From positions 1 through 10,640 of the forward strand of contig SKMM01000106.1 in the NCBI GenBank assembly GCA_007121055.1: a stretch of DNA of 10,640 nucleotides, read 5' to 3'. This document shows positions 1 through 7,727 of the stretch, piece after piece. Below the pieces are notes generated by a model. It saw nothing but the letters and a program-made list of their open reading frames with translations, ran no database searches and was not told the origin of the DNA. Both the position numbers and the translations under genes were made by a program. How positions within the stretch are numbered: the stretch's first letter is position 1; each line of letters opens with the position of its first letter. The DNA comes from Paracoccaceae bacterium (lineage in GTDB: Bacteria > Pseudomonadota > Alphaproteobacteria > Rhodobacterales > Rhodobacteraceae).

Positions 1-643
1 GGCCCCACTCCAGCGCCGGGGTGGCTTCGTGGATGGTGGCGCCGTGCGCCTCGGCGGCCTGGGCGAGCCCGCGCGCCAGCCCCAGCGGATTGATGTGCCC
101 GCCGGTGGGGTTGAACATACCACCATACCAGAAATCCGTGCCCAGAATGTCCTGCGCCCCGGCGCGGTCCTTCAGTTCCGCCGGGAACCCCAGCCGCTGC
201 CAGGCCGCAACGCGCTTTTCGCTCAGGCGGATGCGGCCGGGGGAATGGGCGGGCTGGAACCAGCCGGTCTGTTCGGCCTCGGCGAGCCCGTCGATGCCCT
301 CGGCCCGGGCGAGGTCGAAGAGATAGGCTGCACTGTCGCCCACCAGCCGGGCAAACCGTTCGCCTGCGGGCCCGTGACGGGCGATCAGCGCGCCGGGCTC
401 GGCCGCGGTCAGGGTGGGGATGACCTGCCCGTTGTTGCGCCCCGAGGCGCCCCAGCCCACGGAATTACCCTCCAGAACGGTGGTCGCGATACCCCGGCGC
501 GCCAGATGCAGCGCCGCCGACAGGCCGGTGAAGCCGGAGCCGAGGATCACCGTGTCGGTCTCCACCATTCCCTGCAGCGCGGGCGCGGGTGGGCGGGCCG
601 GGGTGACCTCGGCCCAGATCGAAGGGGGGTGTGGGGCGGTCAT
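1..643 (-). CDS. FAD-dependent oxidoreductase, DadA/DAO family (3' end beyond window)
   Basis: Partial gene: 214 residues are visible from the ATG at 643, and the reading frame runs off the left edge without a stop. Near the N-terminus is a Rossmann FAD-binding segment, VILGSGFTGLSAALHLARRG (about residues 32-51), with the GxGxxG glycines at 35, 37 and 40. An acidic residue follows the second strand (VLEGN, E59), as expected for contact with the FAD ribose. GASGRNNG (65-72) is typical of DAO-type oxidases and dehydrogenases (DadA, glycine oxidase and PuuB-like amine oxidases). These enzymes oxidise amines or amino acids to imines, which hydrolyse to carbonyls. The start overlaps the stop of the upstream PLP enzyme as ATGA, with a ribosome site AGAGGT 5 bases upstream (649-654). 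It is the last visible gene of the operon. The family call is secure; the substrate is unknown. Confidence 0.87.
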   Translation of the reverse strand, partial: MTAPHPPSIWAEVTPARPPAPALQGMVETDTVILGSGFTGLSAALHLARRGIATTVLEGNSVGWGASGRNNGQVIPTLTAAEPGALIARHGPAGERFARLVGDSAAYLFDLARAEGIDGLAEAEQTGWFQPAHSPGRIRLSEKRVAAWQRLGFPAELKDRAGAQDILGTDFWYGGMFNPTGGHINPLGLARGLAQAAEAHGATIHEATPALEWG

Positions 644-2271
644 GCGGCACCTCTGGGGGCTTGGGCGGCCTCGTCGGGCATCCAGAACCAGCGCAGTGCC
701 GCGGCCTCCGGGTCGAAGCGGTGGGGCGGACAGGGCGGGGCGGGGCGGGCGCGCAGGGCATGCGCCTGGGCAAGGCATGTGACGAAATCCGGGGCGGGAG
801 CCGGGGCGGCGGCGGGCTGCCACAGCTCGGCCAAGCTGTCGGGGCCGCCGGGCCGCGCACCGGCCGCGCGCCACACGCCGCTGGCGGCATCCAGCCGGTA
901 ATGGGGCAGGATATCCACCCCGTGGCGCGCAACGAAACCCACCGCGGCGGCGATGGCGTCCACGGTGGCGTCGTCAAAGAAATAATTCACCCCGAGCCTC
1001 GCCCAGCCCGGCCGGAACGCCGCCAGCCCCCGGGCCACCGCGCGCTCATGCGCCGCCGCGCGGGCCGCGTCTATGCCCAGCAGCGCATGTCCGTAAGGCC
1101 CGGCGCAGGAACAGCCGCCCCGGGTCTGGATGCCGAACAGGTCGTTGAGCAGCGCCACCACGAAATTGTGATGCAGAAGCCGCGTCCCCACCCGGATGTT
1201 GAACGAGAAGATGCCGAGCCGCGCGGCCTCGGCCGGGCCGAGGATCTCGACGCCCTCTGTGGCGCGCAGGGCTGCCTCCAGCCGGGCGGCATGGGCCGCG
1301 TCGCGGCGGGCGATGGTCTTGGGCCCGATCCGGGCCTTGAGGTCGAGCACGAGTGCCGCGCGGATGTTCTCGACGATGCCGGGGGTGCCGGCTTCCTCGC
1401 GCCGTTCGGGGTCGGCGACATAGCGGTGCGCGGTCTCGGTGACATAGCTGACGGTGCCGCCGCCGGGCACGGTCGGGCAGTCGCAGGCCAGCAGCCCCCG
1501 GTCGGCCACCAGAACCCCCGAGGCGCCGGGGCCGCCGGGGAACTTGTGCGGCGACAGGAAGGCCGCGTCGATGCGGTCGCCCGCGCCCGGGGCGCTCTCG
1601 GCCAAGCGGATCGGGACATAGGGGCCGGCGGCGGCGAAGTCGCAGACGAAATGGGCGCCATGGGCATGCAGCAGCCGCGCCAGCGCCGGCAGATCGGTCA
1701 GCACGCCGGTGACGTTGGAGGCCGCCGAGAAGGCGCCGATCATCAGCCCCGCCCCGGCATGGTCCCGCAACGCCCGCTCCAGCGCATCAAGGCAGATCCC
1801 CCCCGCCCCGTCCAGCGGCACGCGCACCAGCCGCGCCCCGGATTCGCGCCAGGGCAGGTCGTTGGAGTGGTGCTCGTAAGGGCCCACGAACACCACAGCC
1901 TCGGCCGCCTGCGCGCCGCCGCGGCCCAGCCCCAGCGCACGCACCAGCTTGTCCGCCGCCGCCGTCGCGCCCGAGCCGGTGAACACCACCGCATGCTCGG
2001 CGTCTGCCCCCACCGCCGCGCGCACGCCCCCCCGCGCCAGTTCCCGCAGCCGGGTCGTGCGGCGCCCGCAATGCGAGGTCTCGGTGTGGGTGTTGCCATA
2101 GGTCGGCAGGACATGGGCGCGGATCGCATCCTCGATGAACCCCAGCGCCCGGCCGGACGCGACATAGTCGGCATAGATCAGCGGCCGGGGGCCGAACGGG
2201 CCGGGGATGGCCATGCCCTCGCCCAACAGGGCCGCGCGGACATCCTCGGGGGTGGGGGAAAAGGCGGTCAT
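640..2271 (-). CDS. Class-V fold PLP-dependent enzyme (aminotransferase / cysteine desulfurase-like)
   Basis: 543 residues. The start at 2271 is chosen because it forms an ATGA overlap with the ATPase stop; the frame stays open to 2427, but that part lies inside the ATPase gene. Visible marks of the NifS/SufS-type fold: YGNTHTETS (58-66), a small-residue PLP-phosphate turn FTGSGATAAADK (97-108), EHHSN (133-137), CDFAAAGPY (210-218, D211 for the pyridine nitrogen) and SPHKFPGGPG (240-249, K243 as the Schiff-base lysine). A cysteine loop, RGGCSCAGPYGH (384-395), sits where SufS-type desulfurases carry the persulfide cysteine, so C389 is a candidate. About 100 residues follow the usual core, ending in a Pro/Ala-rich tail. 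Known family roles are transamination, cysteine desulfuration and related lyase reactions; which applies here is not settled. It lies between the transporter and the flavin oxidase genes, suggesting it acts on the imported compound. Confidence 0.88.
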   Translation of the reverse strand: MTAFSPTPEDVRAALLGEGMAIPGPFGPRPLIYADYVASGRALGFIEDAIRAHVLPTYGNTHTETSHCGRRTTRLRELARGGVRAAVGADAEHAVVFTGSGATAAADKLVRALGLGRGGAQAAEAVVFVGPYEHHSNDLPWRESGARLVRVPLDGAGGICLDALERALRDHAGAGLMIGAFSAASNVTGVLTDLPALARLLHAHGAHFVCDFAAAGPYVPIRLAESAPGAGDRIDAAFLSPHKFPGGPGASGVLVADRGLLACDCPTVPGGGTVSYVTETAHRYVADPERREEAGTPGIVENIRAALVLDLKARIGPKTIARRDAAHAARLEAALRATEGVEILGPAEAARLGIFSFNIRVGTRLLHHNFVVALLNDLFGIQTRGGCSCAGPYGHALLGIDAARAAAHERAVARGLAAFRPGWARLGVNYFFDDATVDAIAAAVGFVARHGVDILPHYRLDAASGVWRAAGARPGGPDSLAELWQPAAAPAPAPDFVTCLAQAHALRARPAPPCPPHRFDPEAAALRWFWMPDEAAQAPRGAA

Positions 2272-3920
2272 GCGGCGTCGTGCCTCGTGTCCGGAGGGCT
2301 CCAGTCCCGGCCGGGGATCGAGGACAGCAGCGCCCGCGTATAGGGATGCGTGGGCGCGGCGAACAGCGCTGCGGTGGGGCCGGTTTCCACCACGCGGCCC
2401 TTCTCCATCACGGCGATGCGGTCGCACAGTTGGGCGGCCACCCGCAGGTCGTGGGTGACGAACACCATCGACAGCTCCAGCCGCTCGCGCAGGTCCGCCA
2501 GCAGCCGCAGCACCTGCGCCTGCACCGAGACGTCCAGCGCCGAGACCGGCTCGTCGGCCACGATCACCTTGGGCTCCAGCGCCAGTGCCCGGGCGATGCC
2601 GATGCGCTGCCGCTGCCCGCCCGAGAATTCATGCGGATAGCGGTCGGCGGCGGCGGGCGACAGCTCCACCAGTTCCAGCAACTGCCGGGCGCGGGCATGG
2701 GCCTGGGCGCGGGGCATACCGTGGACCATGGGCCCCTGCGCGATCAGGTCCACCACCCGCTTGCGCGGGTTCAACGAGGCCTGCGGGTCCTGGAAGATCA
2801 TCTGGATGTCGGCCCGCATCGCCCGCAGCGTGCGCGCATCGGCCGAGAGGATGTCGCGGCCGTCCAGCGTGACCCGCCCGCCATCGGCCTCCAGCAGCCG
2901 GGTGATGCAGCGCGACACGGTGGTCTTGCCCGAGCCGCTCTCGCCGACGATACCCAACGTCTCGCCCCGGCGCAGGTCGAAGGACACGTCGTCCACCGCC
3001 ACCACCGCCTTGCGCCGGCCTGACAGGAAGCCGCCGCGGGCGGCGAAGGTCTTGCGCATGGCCTCGGCGCGCAGGACTACAGGGCTTTCGGTGAAGTCGC
3101 GCGGCGCCGGCGGGCGCAGGGCGGGGACGGCGGCCACAAGCGCGCGGGTATAGGCGTGGCGGGGGCGGTTCAGCACCTCGGCGGCAGGGCCCTTTTCCAC
3201 CAGCACCCCGTGGCGCAGCACGGCCACGCGGTCGGCGATCTCGGCCACCACGCCGAAATCGTGGGTGATGAACAGGATGCCGGTGCCCTGGTCGCGCTGC
3301 AACTCGCGGATCAGGCGGAGGATCGCAAGCTGGGTGGTGACGTCGAGCGCGGTGGTGGGCTCGTCGGCGATCAGCAGCCGCGGTTTCAGTGCCAGCGCCA
3401 TGGCGATCATCACCCGCTGGCGCTGCCCGCCCGAGATCTGGTGGGGGTGGGCGTTGATGGCCGAGGCGGGGTCGGGGATGCGGACCTGCTCCAGCATCTC
3501 CAGCACGCGGGCGCGGCGGGCCCGGCGGGGCAGGTCGGTGTGGAGCCGGAGCACCTCGTCGATCTGCCAGCCCACGGTCTTTTGCGGGTTCAGGGCCGTC
3601 ATCGGCTCCTGGAACACCATGGCCATGCGGTTGCCGCGCAGGGCGCGCATGGCGGGTTCGGACAGGGTGGCAAGGTCGGTGCCGTCAAACCGCACGGTGC
3701 CGCCGGTCATGCGCACCTGCGGTTCGGGCAGCAGGCGCATGATCGCCCCGGCCGCAAGGCTCTTGCCCGAGCCGCTTTCGCCCACGAGGCAGACAGTCTC
3801 GCCCGCGCGCACGGTCAGGTCCAGCGCCTCGAGCGCGTGGGGACGGTCCGAACCCGGGGGCAGGGCCACGCGAACCTGCACCATTTCCAGCACGGGCGGG
3901 GGGGCGGCGGGGGCGGTCAT
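2268..3920 (-). CDS. Fused double ATPase of a dipeptide/oligopeptide-type ABC importer (DppD-DppF fusion)
   Basis: 550 residues with two complete nucleotide-binding domains in one chain. Domain 1: Walker A GESGSGKS (47-54), Q-loop VFQEP (Q104), signature SGGQRQR (163-169), Walker B LLIADEP (182-188), switch His in ITHD (H220). Domain 2: Walker A GESGSGKT (326-333), Q-loop IFQDP (Q377), signature SGGQRQR (433-439), Walker B VIVADEP (452-458), switch His in VTHD (H490). Each half ends in an oligo_HPY-like motif (HAYTRAL at 256-262, HPYTRAL at 525-531), which marks the Dpp/Opp/nickel importer group. It powers uptake through the two permeases encoded just upstream. The start overlaps the permease stop as ATGA (3917-3920), and the stop overlaps the PLP-enzyme start as ATGA (2268-2271). 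All catalytic motifs look intact. The fused layout, like GsiA or YejF, replaces the usual separate D and F subunits. Confidence 0.96.
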   Translation of the reverse strand: MTAPAAPPPVLEMVQVRVALPPGSDRPHALEALDLTVRAGETVCLVGESGSGKSLAAGAIMRLLPEPQVRMTGGTVRFDGTDLATLSEPAMRALRGNRMAMVFQEPMTALNPQKTVGWQIDEVLRLHTDLPRRARRARVLEMLEQVRIPDPASAINAHPHQISGGQRQRVMIAMALALKPRLLIADEPTTALDVTTQLAILRLIRELQRDQGTGILFITHDFGVVAEIADRVAVLRHGVLVEKGPAAEVLNRPRHAYTRALVAAVPALRPPAPRDFTESPVVLRAEAMRKTFAARGGFLSGRRKAVVAVDDVSFDLRRGETLGIVGESGSGKTTVSRCITRLLEADGGRVTLDGRDILSADARTLRAMRADIQMIFQDPQASLNPRKRVVDLIAQGPMVHGMPRAQAHARARQLLELVELSPAAADRYPHEFSGGQRQRIGIARALALEPKVIVADEPVSALDVSVQAQVLRLLADLRERLELSMVFVTHDLRVAAQLCDRIAVMEKGRVVETGPTAALFAAPTHPYTRALLSSIPGRDWSPPDTRHDAA

Positions 3921-4798
3921 CCCTTCTTCTGCCGCGGGTTCAGCGCCTCGTTCAACCCTTCGCCCACCAGCGAGAAGGACAGCACCGTCAGCACGATGGC
4001 CACGCCCGGGATGGCCGCGACATACCAGTCGGTGCGCAGCACGGCGCGACCCTGCCCGATCATGTTACCCCAGCTCGCGTAATTGGGATCGCCAAGCCCG
4101 AGGAAGGCCAGCGCGGATTCTAGCAGGATCGCCAGCGCCATGATGACCGAGGCATAGACGATCACCGGGGGCAGCGCGTTGGGCAGGATCTCGCGGAAGA
4201 TGATCGAGCTGTGGCCGACGCCAAGGTTGCGCACCGCCTCGACGAACTCGCGCTTGCGCAGGGCCATGAACTCGGCCCGCGCCAGCCGTGCGGGCGCGGT
4301 CCACGAGACTATGGCGATGGCGAGCACGATGTATTCGATGCGCGAGCCGAGAATCGCTACCAGCGCCAGCAGCAGCACGAAGTTCGGGACGGTCTGAAAC
4401 GCCTCGGTGATGCGCATGAGCACATCGTCCACCCAGCCGCCGAAATAGCCCGCCACCGCCCCCACCAGAACGCCGAAGCCGATGGACAGAAGCGTCGCCA
4501 CAAGCCCGATCAGGAGCGAGATGCGCGCCCCGTGCAGGATGCCCGCGAGGATGTCGCGGCCCAGCTGGTCGGTGCCCAGCGGCACCGCGAGGTCGGTGAA
4601 GGGCGGGATCAGCGGCGCGGCGGCGCGGCGCAGCGGGTTGCCGGGCTCGTAGAACCCCGCCAGCGCGGCCATGGCCAGCACGCCGCCCAGCAGCACCAGC
4701 CCTAGCACCGCGGCGCGGTTGCGCCGGTAGCGGCGCCAGAACACCGAGGCGCGGGTGGGCGTGGCTCCGCCCGGGGCGATGGGGTCGGCAAGGCTCAT
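3917..4798 (-). CDS. ABC importer inner-membrane permease, DppC/OppC type
   Basis: 293 residues, a normal length for DppC. A cytoplasmic basic stretch (WRRYRRNRAA, 21-30) precedes the first membrane span (about 31-49), as in the OppC N-terminal domain. GTDQLGRD (75-82) is the hallmark before the second span. The EAA loop that contacts the ATPase lies at about 183-207 (REFVEAVRNLG, then REILPNALPP). The C-terminal GEGLNEALNPR (279-289) is typical of the family. The frame stays open upstream to 5278, but MSLADP at 4798 is chosen because it matches the family N-terminus and gives an ATGA overlap with the preceding permease. No clear ribosome site precedes this ATG, so translation probably depends on coupling to the upstream gene. 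It forms the channel together with the 4795-5769 protein. Confidence 0.95.
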   Translation of the reverse strand: MSLADPIAPGGATPTRASVFWRRYRRNRAAVLGLVLLGGVLAMAALAGFYEPGNPLRRAAAPLIPPFTDLAVPLGTDQLGRDILAGILHGARISLLIGLVATLLSIGFGVLVGAVAGYFGGWVDDVLMRITEAFQTVPNFVLLLALVAILGSRIEYIVLAIAIVSWTAPARLARAEFMALRKREFVEAVRNLGVGHSSIIFREILPNALPPVIVYASVIMALAILLESALAFLGLGDPNYASWGNMIGQGRAVLRTDWYVAAIPGVAIVLTVLSFSLVGEGLNEALNPRQKKG

Positions 4799-5769
4799 GT
4801 CAGTTCGATCCGGGCGTCGATGCGGGCATAGAGGAGGTCCACGAGGAAATTGACAACCACCACCAGAATGGAGCTGAGGAACACGATCCCCATCAGCACG
4901 TTCATGTCGCGCTGGGTGACCGCCTGATAGGCAAGCTGCCCCAGACCGGGCAGCGAGAAGATCGTCTCGACCACCACTGCCCCGCCCAGCAGGGTCGAGA
5001 ATTGCAGCCCGAACAGCGTCACCACCGGCAAGAGCGCGTTGCGCATGATGTGGTGGATCATCAGTCGGCCCTCGGCGGCGCCCTTGGCGCGGGCGGTGCG
5101 CACGAAGTCGAGCTCGGCCACCTCCAGCACGGTGGCGCGCATCAGCCGCAGGTAGAAGGCGAGGAAGATCAGCGACAGCGAGGCGGTGGGCAGCACGAGG
5201 TGGCGCGCGATATCGATGACGCGGTCCCAGCCTGTGTAGAAGCTGCCGATGGTCTGCACGCCGCCCACCGGGAACCACCCCAGCTTCACCGAGAACAGCA
5301 CGATGAACATCAGCCCCAGAAAGAAGCTGGGCGTGGCGTAGAAGATCAGCCCCAGCGTGGAGATGATGTTGTCGGTCAGCGAATAGGCCCGCCGCGCGGC
5401 GATGGCGCCCAGCGCCACCCCGATGGAGAAGGCAAAGCTGAGCGAGGTGATCATCAGCAGAAGCGTCGTGCCAAGCCTGTCGAACAGGATCACCGAGACG
5501 GGCTGTTCATGCACGAAGGACCAGCCGAAATCGAAGGTCAGGAGCTTGCCCATGTAGATCCAGAGCTGCACCCACACCGGCTCGTCCAGACCGTATTCGG
5601 CGCGCAGCCGGGCGATGTAGGCGGCATCGGCCCCGCCCATGTCGCCCACCAGCGCGTCTACGATGTCGCCGGGCGCGAGATGCAGCAGCAGGAAGGTGCC
5701 CACCATGATCAGCAGAACCACCGGCACCGCCTGCACCAGCCGCCTGATCGCATAGAGAAGGATCGTCAT
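4795..5769 (-). CDS. ABC importer inner-membrane permease, DppB/OppB type
   Basis: 324 residues. The first span follows directly after MTILLYAIRRLVQ, and HLAPGD (30-35) is the characteristic DppB motif. A periplasmic section follows (about 36-100, with AEYGLDEPVWVQ), then further spans near 102-123, 135-160, 190-208, 245-265 and 290-312. The EAA loop lies at about 218-245 (ELDFVRTARAKGAAEG, then RNALLPVV), and VVVETIFSLPGLG (265-277) is a strong family signature. The start is fixed by AGGAAGGGGA at 5775-5784, five bases before the ATG. The frame is open upstream to 6066, but that extension is arginine-rich, lacks a ribosome site and is unlike the family. It begins the tightly coupled part of the operon and overlaps the next permease by ATGA. 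Confidence 0.95.
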   Translation of the reverse strand: MTILLYAIRRLVQAVPVVLLIMVGTFLLLHLAPGDIVDALVGDMGGADAAYIARLRAEYGLDEPVWVQLWIYMGKLLTFDFGWSFVHEQPVSVILFDRLGTTLLLMITSLSFAFSIGVALGAIAARRAYSLTDNIISTLGLIFYATPSFFLGLMFIVLFSVKLGWFPVGGVQTIGSFYTGWDRVIDIARHLVLPTASLSLIFLAFYLRLMRATVLEVAELDFVRTARAKGAAEGRLMIHHIMRNALLPVVTLFGLQFSTLLGGAVVVETIFSLPGLGQLAYQAVTQRDMNVLMGIVFLSSILVVVVNFLVDLLYARIDARIELT

Positions 5770-6124
5770 GGCTGTCCCCTTCCTGACTGCGGGGCGACCG
5801 GTGCTTGGCCGGCGCCTCGCGCGTGCATCGCATCGGCCGCCCCGGCCTCGCGCCTTCGCAGGAGCGGTCGAGGCCCGCCGCCATCGCGTTACCGCCGGCC
5901 AAGGCCCGTCACTTCGGTTCGGCCGTCTCGACCGTTGTTGGGCGGCGCGCCGCCTCGCAAACCGAGACCTGCCGCAGCGCCCTCCCCTGCTTCGCCTGGG
6001 CCCCGGGCCGCATCGTCCGTACCGCTGCCGCCCGACCCGTGCCTCGTTCGGGTCCGTTCGCGCCATGGGGCTGCCCGGCCCGGAGTGCGGGCGGCGCGGC
6101 TTCAGGCCGCCGGGCGGCGCCGGC
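5770..6124 (-). other. Intergenic gap between binding-protein and permease genes, rich in inverted repeats
   Basis: This 355-base stretch has no family-like reading frame. It contains an 11-base inverted repeat (CTTGGCCGGCG at 5804-5814 with CGCCGGCCAAG at 5893-5903) and an 8-base one (5865-5872 with 5927-5934). There is also a perfect 14-base palindrome GGCGGCGCGCCGCC (5941-5954) and a 6-base stem with a 9-base loop (GACCCG 6034-6039, CGGGTC 6049-6054). Just after the binding-protein stop is a short stem gcggc-ttcag-gccgc without a T-run. In many peptide importers, structured RNA after the binding-protein gene stabilises its mRNA or limits read-through; that role here is inference. No clear promoter was seen. 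Confidence 0.5.
5775..5784 (-). promoter_or_regulatory. Ribosome binding site of the DppB-type permease
   Basis: Minus-strand AGGAAGGGGA lies five bases before the ATG at 5769. It decides the start against an in-frame upstream extension to 6066 and lets the permease block be translated independently of the binding-protein gene across the 355-base gap. Confidence 0.8.
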
Positions 6125-7720
6125 TCAGTCCTCGGCCAGCCACAGGTCGTGCCAGCTGGAGGATTTCCAGCGTGGCGTGTTGTGGTGGTTGCGCAGCCGG
6201 GTGCTGGTGACCGAGATGAAGGGGTGCTCGATGGCGAAGACCACCGGCAGCTCTTCCTTCGCCATGCGCTGCAGCTCGTGGTACATCCCGGCGCGCTTTT
6301 CGGGGTCGAGCTCCTGGGCGGCTGCGTCGATCAGGGCGTCCATCTCCTCGTTGAGATAGCCGAACTGGTTCGACCAGGGCGTGCCCACCGGCGCGCCCGA
6401 GCGCAGCCAGACGGTGGTGGACACCGCAGGGTCCGAGCGGAACTGGTGCCAGCCGTTGGCGGTGTCGAAATCGTGGTCGCGGTAGACCCCCGTCAGAAAG
6501 GCCGGCGCGTCGTTGGCGACCAGCTCCACCGCGATCCCGACCTCGCCCAGCGACTGCGCGAGGTATTCGCCCCAGAGCTGGGTCCACTCCCCCCAGGGCG
6601 CGGAGCGGTGGCGCAGCCGCAGCCTCACGCCGTTCGCGTCGGGGGTCAGGCCGGCCTCGTCCAGCAAGGCGATGGCGCGCTCGGGGTCGAAGTCGTACAC
6701 GCGCACGTCGTCGGTGAAGTTCGCCCCTCCGGTGGAGGGCACCGGCCCGCGCCCGGGCGTGGCGAAGCCGCGCATGATGGTCTGGATCGCGTCGTCGATG
6801 TCCACCGCGTGCAGGATCGCCTGGCGCACCCGCAAGTCGGCCAGCGCCGGGTTGCGGTGGTTGAACTCGATGGTGGAGTGGGCGACGTTGTTCTCGTAGC
6901 CCTGCGAGCCCACCTCGAAGCGGTCATCGCCGTCCAGCCGCACGATGTCGGACATCGAGATGCCGTTGAAGCCCGAGATGTGGATCTGGCCGGCCTCCAG
7001 CGCCGCGGCGGCCGCCGAACGGTCGGTGATGAAGCGCCAGATGATGCGGTCGAGGTAGGGGTAGTCGGGGCCGCGCCAGTAATCCTCGTTGCGGTCGGCG
7101 ATGACGTATTGCCCGCGCTGGTATTCCACGAAGCGGAACGGCCCGGTGCCGATCGGCGCAGCGTTCAACTCGTTGCGCTCGTAATCGGTGCCCTCGAACA
7201 GGTGCTTGGGCATGGGATGGCCAAGGTCGGGCATCGCCGCCACCAGAAGCTCCAGCGGCATCGGCTCGGAATAGACGAAGACCGCGGTGTGCTCGTCGGG
7301 GCACTGCACCTCCTGCAGGTGCTGCTGCAGCGTGGAGGAATAGTTCAGCCGCTCCTTCCACATCTCCATGGCGGTGAAGGCCACGTCGGCGCAGGTGAAG
7401 GGTTCGCCATCGTGCCAGCGCACGCCCTCGCGCAGATTAAAGGTGATCTCCAGCCCGTCCTCGGTGGAGGACCAGTCGGTGGCGAGAATGCCGACCGGCC
7501 CGTCATAGGTCAGGTCGATCAGCGGCTCCACGATCTTGCCCGAGATATTGTAGACCCCGGTCGAGGCCCGCAGCGCGGGGTTCAGCACCCGCTGCTCCGA
7601 AACCATATGCACCACGACCGTACCGCCGCGCCGCGGCTCCTCCTCGGCCAGAGCCGGCAGCGCTGCAAGCGTCCCTGCCACCGCCGCCATGCATCCCCGC
7701 AGCATCGTCCCTCGTGCCAT
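6125..7720 (-). CDS. Periplasmic solute-binding protein, family 5 (peptide/nickel type)
   Basis: 531 residues. The N-terminus is a signal peptide with Arg residues, a hydrophobic AAVAGTLAAL core and a likely signal-peptidase site after PALA (residue 25). There is no lipobox, so the protein is probably free in the periplasm. The mature chain shows SBP_bac_5 hallmarks: RRGGTVVV (30-37), the stretch EITFNLREGVRWHDGEPFT (91-109), and GTGPFRF (191-197) followed by a typical DYWRG segment. Length fits the family. Only two cysteines remain in the mature protein (C110, C140), suggesting one disulfide. The start is supported by GGAAAGGAA at 7728-7736, seven bases upstream of the ATG. It delivers the ligand to the permeases encoded downstream. 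Family members bind di- and oligopeptides, but also other solutes, so the ligand cannot be named. Confidence 0.95.
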   Translation of the reverse strand: MARGTMLRGCMAAVAGTLAALPALAEEEPRRGGTVVVHMVSEQRVLNPALRASTGVYNISGKIVEPLIDLTYDGPVGILATDWSSTEDGLEITFNLREGVRWHDGEPFTCADVAFTAMEMWKERLNYSSTLQQHLQEVQCPDEHTAVFVYSEPMPLELLVAAMPDLGHPMPKHLFEGTDYERNELNAAPIGTGPFRFVEYQRGQYVIADRNEDYWRGPDYPYLDRIIWRFITDRSAAAAALEAGQIHISGFNGISMSDIVRLDGDDRFEVGSQGYENNVAHSTIEFNHRNPALADLRVRQAILHAVDIDDAIQTIMRGFATPGRGPVPSTGGANFTDDVRVYDFDPERAIALLDEAGLTPDANGVRLRLRHRSAPWGEWTQLWGEYLAQSLGEVGIAVELVANDAPAFLTGVYRDHDFDTANGWHQFRSDPAVSTTVWLRSGAPVGTPWSNQFGYLNEEMDALIDAAAQELDPEKRAGMYHELQRMAKEELPVVFAIEHPFISVTSTRLRNHHNTPRWKSSSWHDLWLAED

Positions 7721-7727
7721 GCGTCCG

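Noticed and set aside
631..2343. Plus-strand open frame (570 codons) opposite the PLP enzyme
   Set aside because: It mirrors the PLP gene, has a Gly/Arg/Pro-rich composition and has no recognisable domain.
2272..2427. Longer start for the PLP enzyme
   Set aside because: This part lies inside the ATPase C-terminal coding region. The ATGA overlap at 2268-2271 gives a natural start.
4799..5278. Longer start for the DppC-type permease
   Set aside because: The added part is the shifted-frame shadow of the upstream permease. MSLADP at 4798 fits the family and the ATGA overlap.
5770..6066. N-terminal extension of the DppB-type permease by 99 residues
   Set aside because: The extension is arginine-rich with no family similarity. 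A strong ribosome site sits just before the ATG at 5769, and the family begins with its first membrane span there.
6105..6125. Hairpin just after the binding-protein stop as an intrinsic terminator
   Set aside because: The stem is only five clean base pairs and no T-run follows on the transcribed strand.
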